Source: an uncultured bacterium (GTDB taxonomy: Bacteria; Verrucomicrobiota; Kiritimatiellia; CAIKKV01). Taken from it: DNA of 7,173 nucleotides. A program made the translations under genes and the position numbers. The notes beneath the pieces were generated by a model. That model made no database searches. It was not told where the DNA came from and saw only the letters and a list, made by a program, of their open reading frames with translations. The stretch's first letter is position 1. Each line of letters begins with the position of its first letter. Location: the NCBI GenBank assembly GCA_903828035.1, contig CAIKKV010000116.1, positions 1 to 7,173 of the forward strand. Reading direction: 5' to 3'. This document shows positions 1 to 7,173 of the stretch, piece by piece.

Positions 1-511
1 TCTCGCGGCCCTCGTCGTCCAGCGTCACAATCTCATAGCCCTCGGGCGCCTTGCGGCTATCGAACAGCTTCTGCACCAGGGCGCTGTTGTCGGGATGCAC
101 CAGGCGGAACTCGAGGAACGCGGCGCTCTGAAGGGAGCGCGTGGCCTCCTCGATCTTGTTGGACGAGATGCCGGGCAGCTGGATGACGATGCGGCTCTGC
201 TGCTCGGGGTAGATGATGGGCTCGGAGATGCCCATGCCGTCGATGCGGTTGCGGATGACCTCCAGCGCCCGCTCCTGGGCCTTTTTAATGGCGTCCGGAA
301 GGCGGGTGGCGATCTGCTCGGGAGTCAGGTCGGGGGTTTCCTCCATGACCTGGGTCCGGATGGACTCCTCGTCGATCTGGACGGTGAAGCTCAAGCCGCC
401 CTTCAGATCGAGGCCGAGCGGAATCTTGTCCTTGGGCGGCCATATCACGGCCATCGACCCGAACACCAGCACCGCCAGCATCACCCACTTCAGAATAAAT
501 TTCTTATCCAT
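1..511 (-). CDS. secD: Protein translocase subunit SecD, N-terminal part (gene runs off the window)
   Basis: SecD is an RND-type inner-membrane protein that works with SecF and SecYEG, using the proton motive force to help release exported proteins on the outer side of the membrane. Only the first 170 codons are in the window; the reading frame stays open to position 1. The start at 511 gives MDKKFILKWV followed by a hydrophobic segment (about residues 5-24), the expected first transmembrane helix. The family hallmark LGLDLKGG is at residues 32-39. The beginning of the large periplasmic P1 domain follows, with RNRIDGMGISEP at 87-98 and IVIQLPG at 108-114. The start lies 28 nt after the yajC stop, with a GGGAG about 12 nt upstream, so it is probably co-transcribed with yajC. 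Whether SecF is separate or fused to SecD cannot be seen from here. The assignment is very secure; only the completeness is limited. Confidence 0.96.
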   Translation of the reverse strand, partial: MDKKFILKWVMLAVLVFGSMAVIWPPKDKIPLGLDLKGGLSFTVQIDEESIRTQVMEETPDLTPEQIATRLPDAIKKAQERALEVIRNRIDGMGISEPIIYPEQQSRIVIQLPGISSNKIEEATRSLQSAAFLEFRLVHPDNSALVQKLFDSRKAPEGYEIVTLDDEGRE

Positions 512-539
512 AACCCGCAGCTGCTCCCGGTTCCTGTCC

Positions 540-3327
<2,788 letters not shown>

Positions 3328-3348
3328 GGGTTCCTTCCCCGCCGCGCC

Positions 3349-4332
3349 TCAGGCGCGCGGATGGGCGTCGTCATACACCTTTCTCAACCGCTCCACCGAC
3401 ACGTGCGTGTAAATCTGGGTCGTCGACAGGCTGGCGTGGCCCAGCAGCTCCTGCACGCTGCGCAGATCCGCCCCGGCATCCAGCAGGTGCGTGGCAAAGG
3501 AATGGCGCAGCGCATGCGGCGAGAGCAACGGGTTGAGCCCCGCCTCCACCAGGTACTTCTTCAGGTTGCGCTCCACCGAGCGGGGCGTCAGCGATCCGCC
3601 GGCCAGGTTCGTGAATACCGGGCGCGAGGCGGCCGCCGACCGGCTCCGCATGGGAAACAGGCGGGAGCGCGCCTCCAGGGTCGCCTTCAGCGCGCGGGAG
3701 GCGGGATCGCCCAGGGGGCACATCCGCTCCTTGCGCCCCTTGCCGCGAACCACCACGACGCCCGACAGCAGGTCCACCTGCGTATCGGTCAGGCCGGTCA
3801 GCTCGCTGATCCGGGCGCCGGTGCTATACAGCACCTCGAGAATGGCGGTATCGCGAATCACCGCATACGCGTCCTCCGCCTTGCGGCGGATTCGGTTTTG
3901 GGGCTTGGCTCCGCCGTTGCGGGCGGCGAGGGCGCGGGGCGCCTCGAGCAGCCGGGCCGTCTCCTGGACCGACAGCACGTTCGGCAGGTTGCGCGGCTTT
4001 TTCGGGCCCGACAACCCGCTGAAGGGATTGACCGTCATCCGCTCCTCGCGCATCTGGTGACGGTAAAAGGCGCGGAGGCTGGACAGCTTGCGTTGCAGGC
4101 TTGAGGCGGAAAGCCCCTCCTTCTGCAGCGCCACCAGGAACCCGCGCGCGCCCAGCCGATCCACGTTTTTCCAGGAAAACGGGGGCTTCGCATCCGGCCC
4201 CCAGGTCCTGTCAACAAATTGGGCCAGATCCTGGAGATAGCCGGATACGGTATGAACCGACGCATTGACCTCGGTTTGGAGGTGACGCCGGAACTCGCGA
4301 ATGGCCGGATCTGAACCCAACCGGTCTTTCAT
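3349..4332 (-). CDS. xerC: Site-specific tyrosine recombinase, XerC-like
   Basis: Xer recombinases resolve chromosome dimers by strand exchange at the dif site, acting in the cytoplasm near the septum. The 327-residue protein has the N-terminal core-binding (SAM-like) domain at about residues 7-105, including the HTVSGYLQDLAQF helix. The C-terminal catalytic domain runs from about 115 to 320. The full catalytic set is visible: Arg174 in STGARISEL, Lys198 in RGKGRKER, His273 and Arg276 in HALRHSF, His299 in LLGHASL, and the nucleophile Tyr308 in TTQIYTHV. It is slightly longer than the usual roughly 300 residues. Most of the excess is a basic stretch at about 134-157 (includes NGGAKPQNRIRRK), between the LLEAP and RDTAILEVLY segments. 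The ATG at 4332 is 8 nt after the topA stop, with a weak GAAAGG spanning that stop. Position beside topA favours a housekeeping XerC rather than a phage or element integrase. XerC versus XerD cannot be fully decided from one protein. Confidence 0.93.
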   Translation of the reverse strand: MKDRLGSDPAIREFRRHLQTEVNASVHTVSGYLQDLAQFVDRTWGPDAKPPFSWKNVDRLGARGFLVALQKEGLSASSLQRKLSSLRAFYRHQMREERMTVNPFSGLSGPKKPRNLPNVLSVQETARLLEAPRALAARNGGAKPQNRIRRKAEDAYAVIRDTAILEVLYSTGARISELTGLTDTQVDLLSGVVVVRGKGRKERMCPLGDPASRALKATLEARSRLFPMRSRSAAASRPVFTNLAGGSLTPRSVERNLKKYLVEAGLNPLLSPHALRHSFATHLLDAGADLRSVQELLGHASLSTTQIYTHVSVERLRKVYDDAHPRA

Positions 4333-4340
4333 CGCGCCTT

Positions 4341-6935
4341 TCAGACTTTCTCCGGAGCATCATCTTCCGGAGCGTCCGCGGCGGGATCCGCCGGAGCGGC
4401 GCCCGTCTTGGCCGAGTAGCGCTTATCCATCCGCTTCAAGGCGCCCACCTGCCGGGGCGACAGCCGCCCGCGCTGGGCAAACTGCGTGGAAAGGGAGGTG
4501 AAGAACGCCTTGTCGTCGAAGGTCCGCTTCCCCTTGGTCGTGGGTTCGTCCCATTGCTGGACCAGGGACAAGCGGTCGACCATGGCCTTCGCCTCGGGAT
4601 CGGGCGCGCCGCCGGTGGCGCCTTCCGGCCCGTCGGGCTGCAGGACCAGCTGCTCGCGTTCCTCTTCGAAAGTCGGGATGCGCGTGGCATACTTGAGCAC
4701 CAGCCGATCGAGGGAGGCGGCCTGGGCGGGAGACAGCTCGCGCCCGCCATCGGCGCGCTGCTTGAGCGACGCGACAAACGCCTTGTCATCGTAGGTTCTT
4801 CCGCGACGGGTTTCGGGCGGATCCAGCTCGATGGCGCTCAACAGGGCCAGCTTGCGCACGTTGGCGGCGGAGGGCGGCTGCGGCGGCGCCTCGTCCAGCA
4901 GGGGGCCGAGGTTCATCGACTGAAGAACCGGGGCCACGTCGGGCAGCTGGTCGCGATAGCGGGCCGCCCGGCGGCCAAGGGCCTCGAGCTGCCGGCCGGA
5001 GACGGGCTTCTTGCCCGTGTTCAACTGCTTCTCCACGGAGGCGACAAATTCCGCGTCGCCCTTGATCTTGCCCTTGGCGCCGGTCGCCACGCCCGGCGCC
5101 CACTCCTTGACCTGCTTGAGCAGATCCAGCAGCCGGCGCACATGATCGATCTCGGCGGGCGGCCCCTTGGCCTTTTCCATCCAAATCTGGAACTGGTCGT
5201 AGAAGGTGTGCAGCATGTCGGTCCAGCTGACCTTCCCCTCCTCGATCTCGTCGAGCTTCTTCTCCATGGCCGCGGTGAAGGTCACGTCGAACAACTCGTT
5301 GAGCACGCTCACCAGGAGCTTGTTGACCTTTTCGCCGAGCGGCGTGGGGAGAATGGCGCGCTTCTGCTTTTCCTTCGAAATGTAGCGGCGCACATGCAGG
5401 GTGGCGAGAATCTGGGCATAGGTGCTGGGGCGGCCCACGCCCTCTTCCTCGAGCGCCTTGATCAGCGTGGCCTCGCTGAAGCGATTCGGCGGCTGGGTCT
5501 CCTTGCGCTCCTCGAGCCACTTCAGGACCTCGAGGGGTTCGCCGGCCACCAGGGGCGGCAACTGATCGACCTCGGGCTCCTCATCCGGGCTGGAGGGCTT
5601 GTCCTCGTCGGTCTTCTCGGGATCCTTGGCCTTGGGCTTCCAGTCGCCGGCGGCGGCCATGTAGCCGGGGAAGACGACCTGCGAGGCCGTGACCCGGAAG
5701 AGGTAATCGGCCACGGCGCCAGGGGCGGTTTCGGTTTCCACTTCGGCCGTGCGCTGCTCGATGCGGGCCGGGGTCATCTGGCTCACCACGAAGCGCTGCC
5801 AGATCAGGACATACAGCTTCCACTCGTCGTTCCCGATCCGCCCCTTCAGGCTGTCGGGCGTGCGGGCGACATCGGTGGGGCGGATCGCCTCATGGGCTTC
5901 CTGGGCGCCGCCGCGGGACTTGTAGACATTCGGCTTTTCGGGAACATAAGCTTGCCCGAAAGTCTGGGCGATGAACTCCCGGCAGGACGCCTGGGCATCC
6001 TTGGAGATATTGACGGAGTCCGTACGCATGTAGGTGATGAGACCGGTCGGCCCCTCGCCCAGGTCCACGCCTTCATAGAGCTCCTGGGCGATCCGCATCG
6101 TGCGGGACGGCGTGTAATTGTAGACGCGCGAGCCGGCCTGCTGGAGCGTGCTGGTGATGAACGGCGGGAAGGCTTTGCGGGACACCTCCTTGATGGCCAC
6201 GCCCTTCACGCGCAGCTTGCGCTTGTCGAGATCGGCGCGGATGGCGTCGGCCTGTTCCGCGCTGCGGATATCGGCCTTTTCACCCTTGATGCGGGCCAGG
6301 CGGACGGCAAAGGGATCCACGGGAGCGACCTCTTTGCGCACATCGGCGCCGATCAGCCAGTAGACTTCGGGCGTGAAGGCGCGAATGGCCTGCTCGCGCT
6401 CGCAGATGAGCCGGAGCGCGACGGATTGGACGCGGCCGGCGCTGGTGTTGCGCTGGATCTGGCTCCAGAGCAGCGGGCTGACCTTGTAGCCGACGATGCG
6501 GTCCAGCACCCGGCGGGCCTGCTGGGCGTCGACCAGCTTCATGTTCAGCGCCTGCGGGTTGGCAAACGCTTCCCGCACGGCGCGGGGCGTGATTTCGTTA
6601 TAGGTGACGCGATGATACGGAACGTCGGGAATGATTTCCTTGAGCAACGTTTCGAGATGCCAGGCGATGGCCTCCCCTTCGCGGTCAGGATCGGGCGCCA
6701 GGAAGACCTCGTCACAGGACTTGGCCGCGGCCTGGAGCTCCTTGACGATCTTGACCCGGTCGGGCGTGACTTCGTACCGGGGCGCGAAATCCTTGTCAAA
6801 GGCGATACCGATGCCTTTGACAGGCAGATCGCGAATATGGCCCATGGAGGCCTTGACCACGAAGTCTTCCCCCAGGATTTTTCCAATTGTCTTGGCTTTG
6901 GCGGGAGATTCGACGATGACCAGTTTTTTACTCAT
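4341..6935 (-). CDS. topA: DNA topoisomerase I with an unusual repeat-bearing C-terminal tail
   Basis: TopA is the type IA topoisomerase that relaxes negative supercoils by cutting and rejoining one DNA strand. The 864-residue protein has a canonical core at 1-590. The TOPRIM domain has VESPAKAKT at 8-16 (Glu9) and the metal site PDPDREGE at 81-88 (Asp82, Asp84, Glu86). SAGRVQSVALRLICERE is at 165-181. The active-site tyrosine is Tyr302 in GLITYMRTDSVNIS. EAHEAIRPT is at 346-354 and EEEGVGRPSTYAQIL at 496-510. An acidic, Pro/Lys-rich linker at about 432-460 interrupts the core. The tail (591-864) has no Cys4 zinc ribbons, in fact no cysteine at all. Instead it carries three related units of about 60 residues joined by Pro/Ala linkers, and ends in an acidic tail. 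ATG at 6935 is supported by AAGG 4 nt upstream and by the conserved N-terminal beta strand. It is the first gene of the apparent operon. Identity is certain; the role of the tail is unknown. Confidence 0.98.
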   Translation of the reverse strand: MSKKLVIVESPAKAKTIGKILGEDFVVKASMGHIRDLPVKGIGIAFDKDFAPRYEVTPDRVKIVKELQAAAKSCDEVFLAPDPDREGEAIAWHLETLLKEIIPDVPYHRVTYNEITPRAVREAFANPQALNMKLVDAQQARRVLDRIVGYKVSPLLWSQIQRNTSAGRVQSVALRLICEREQAIRAFTPEVYWLIGADVRKEVAPVDPFAVRLARIKGEKADIRSAEQADAIRADLDKRKLRVKGVAIKEVSRKAFPPFITSTLQQAGSRVYNYTPSRTMRIAQELYEGVDLGEGPTGLITYMRTDSVNISKDAQASCREFIAQTFGQAYVPEKPNVYKSRGGAQEAHEAIRPTDVARTPDSLKGRIGNDEWKLYVLIWQRFVVSQMTPARIEQRTAEVETETAPGAVADYLFRVTASQVVFPGYMAAAGDWKPKAKDPEKTDEDKPSSPDEEPEVDQLPPLVAGEPLEVLKWLEERKETQPPNRFSEATLIKALEEEGVGRPSTYAQILATLHVRRYISKEKQKRAILPTPLGEKVNKLLVSVLNELFDVTFTAAMEKKLDEIEEGKVSWTDMLHTFYDQFQIWMEKAKGPPAEIDHVRRLLDLLKQVKEWAPGVATGAKGKIKGDAEFVASVEKQLNTGKKPVSGRQLEALGRRAARYRDQLPDVAPVLQSMNLGPLLDEAPPQPPSAANVRKLALLSAIELDPPETRRGRTYDDKAFVASLKQRADGGRELSPAQAASLDRLVLKYATRIPTFEEEREQLVLQPDGPEGATGGAPDPEAKAMVDRLSLVQQWDEPTTKGKRTFDDKAFFTSLSTQFAQRGRLSPRQVGALKRMDKRYSAKTGAAPADPAADAPEDDAPEKV
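4401..4580 (-). repeat. TopA tail repeat, copy 3 (residues 786-845)
   Basis: The third copy starts VDRLSLVQQWDEP. It contains KGKRTFDDKAFFTSL, then the turn QRGRLSPRQ, then VGALKRMDKRYSAKTG. It is followed by an acidic Ala/Pro-rich extreme C terminus (residues 846-864). Identity with copy 2 is strongest in the DDKAF and LSP-x-Q segments. Basic residues cluster in the hinge and closing helix, which would suit nucleic acid contact, although that is an inference. Confidence 0.82.
4674..4859 (-). repeat. TopA tail repeat, copy 2 (residues 693-754)
   Basis: The second copy starts VRKLALLSAIE and has the hinge PPETRRGRTYDDK. It continues FVASLKQRADGGRELS and PAQAASLDRLVLKYATRIP. It is close to copy 3: both have the GRT/KRT-(Y/F)-DDKAF lead-in, an SL helix, a G-R-x-L-S-P turn and a closing helix ending in K-Y or R-Y. 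A Pro-rich linker (DEAPPQPPSAAN) separates it from copy 1. Similarity was judged by eye. Confidence 0.82.
4941..5141 (-). repeat. TopA tail repeat, copy 1 (residues 599-665)
   Basis: This is the first and most diverged of three related protein repeats in the TopA tail. It opens with a helix-like VRRLLDLLKQ segment, then a basic Gly/Lys hinge, then DAEFVASVEKQL, and closes with VSGRQLEALGRRAARY. The pattern shared with copies 2 and 3 is D-x-x-F-x-x-S-(hydrophobic)-x-x-Q, then a Gly turn, then (L/V)-S-x-x-Q-x-x-x-L-x-R, then a Lys/Arg-Tyr. It follows the last core helices of the enzyme directly. No cysteine is present. Helical structure and function are inferred. Confidence 0.75.
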
Positions 6936-7013
6936 GCACCTTATCCGAGTTGAAAATTAGGGTGCCTATCTTTAAGTAATACGAGGGGTTCCGCAACATC
7001 TTTTTTCTGTTTT

Positions 7014-7022
7014 ATTATCACA
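7014..7022 (-). promoter_or_regulatory. Candidate extended -10 promoter for the topA operon
   Basis: The minus strand reads TGTGATAAT, which fits an extended -10 element (TG-n followed by GATAAT, five of six matches to TATAAT). It sits in the only clearly AT-rich patch of the window, about 80 nt upstream of the topA ATG, and would give a leader of roughly 70 nt. No good -35 box is found at 17 nt (GGACTC). The acceptable extended -10 could compensate. Consensus rules for this organism are unknown, so this is only a candidate. Confidence 0.32.
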
Positions 7023-7053
7023 CCATTTCGACCCAAGAGTCCTGCTCCCTTAA

Positions 7054-7081
7054 CTACGAAAGACGCTAAAGCCGCGAAAAG
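7054..7081. repeat. Degenerate 9-nt tandem repeat (ACGAAAG type)
   Basis: Three consecutive degenerate units read CTACGAAAG, ACGCTAAAG and CCGCGAAAAG. They sit in the gene-free region upstream of topA. They resemble the short 'cacgaaggacacgaag'-like intergenic repeats that I recall from several PVC and other environmental genomes. That resemblance is from memory and has not been searched. The base composition differs from the flanking genes. Confidence 0.4.
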
Positions 7082-7118
7082 TTATCGTGCTAAGTGCGGA
7101 ACGCCGGTAAGGCAGTAC

Positions 7119-7150
7119 TCCCTCGGTCATCCCGAGCGTAGCCGAGGGAT
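7119..7150. repeat. Dispersed-repeat-like hairpin sequence
   Basis: An 8-bp perfect inverted repeat, TCCCTCGG (7119-7126) and CCGAGGGA (7142-7149), encloses a 15-nt loop. A competing stem ATCCC (7129-7133) with GGGAT (7146-7150) lies inside it. The wording TCATCCCGAGCG..CCGAGGGATCTCGC looks like the 'gtcattccgagcgaag..aggaatctcgc' family of dispersed intergenic repeats seen in many bacterial phyla (recalled, not searched). It may continue past the right edge of the window. Confidence 0.5.
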
Positions 7151-7173
7151 CTCGCTTCTCGTGCGCCAATCCA

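Noticed and set aside
3349..4332. The tyrosine recombinase as the integrase of a mobile element
   Set aside because: It has XerC-like length and motifs, sits snugly in a housekeeping operon, and has no attachment-site duplication, tRNA gene or cargo genes next to it.
4554..6953. A 799-codon open frame on the plus strand opposite topA
   Set aside because: It is the antisense shadow of a high-GC gene. Its translation is low-complexity Gly/Leu/Arg/His-rich with no recognisable domain, whereas the opposite strand encodes an unmistakable TopA.
6966..7013. T-rich run on the plus strand (TCTTTTTTCTGTTTTATT) as a rho-independent terminator
   Set aside because: No stable GC stem precedes the T run on the plus strand and no plus-strand gene ends there. 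It reads better as the AT-rich promoter or leader of topA on the other strand.
7023..7173. A tRNA, small RNA gene or gene fragment in the right-hand intergenic region
   Set aside because: I found no cloverleaf, no T-loop-like sequence and no sizeable open frame with a ribosome site. The visible structure is explained by the repeats.

Overview
This is a compact, GC-rich (by eye about 60-65% G+C) bacterial housekeeping stretch. Six genes all lie on the minus strand, so transcription runs from right to left: topA, a xerC-type recombinase, waaA (kdtA), tgt, yajC and the start of secD, which leaves the window at position 1. A Kdo transferase implies a Gram-negative cell that makes lipid A/Kdo-type LPS. 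The gene order, the GC content, the unusual TopA tail and the intergenic repeat types make me think of the PVC group (Verrucomicrobiota/Kiritimatiellota-like) or a similar non-proteobacterial lineage. That taxonomic placement is an inference and is not proven here.

Region by region: 6936-7173 is about 240 bases with no convincing gene. It holds an AT-rich patch with a candidate promoter for the operon, a degenerate ACGAAAG-type tandem repeat, and a hairpin-forming dispersed-repeat-like sequence next to the window edge. 4341-6935 is topA. Its catalytic core is canonical, but its C-terminal tail has three copies of a roughly 60-residue helical repeat and no cysteine zinc ribbons. 3349-4332 is the Xer recombinase, starting 8 nt after topA stops. 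2026-3327 is waaA, 21 nt further on. 902-2029 is tgt, overlapping waaA by ATGA. 540-905 is yajC, overlapping tgt by ATGA. 1-511 is the N-terminal 170 codons of secD, 28 nt after yajC.

The spacing (8, 21, -4, -4 and 28 nt) and shared strand argue for one transcription unit with translational coupling. It joins two familiar gene blocks. One is topA-xerC, concerned with chromosome supercoiling and dimer resolution. The other is tgt-yajC-secD(-secF), which pairs queuosine tRNA modification with accessory subunits of the Sec translocon. waaA, for the LPS inner core, sits between them where queA is often found in proteobacteria.

Most of the window is ordinary core genome. The one feature I would pursue is the triplicated, apparently non-zinc C-terminal repeat of TopA.
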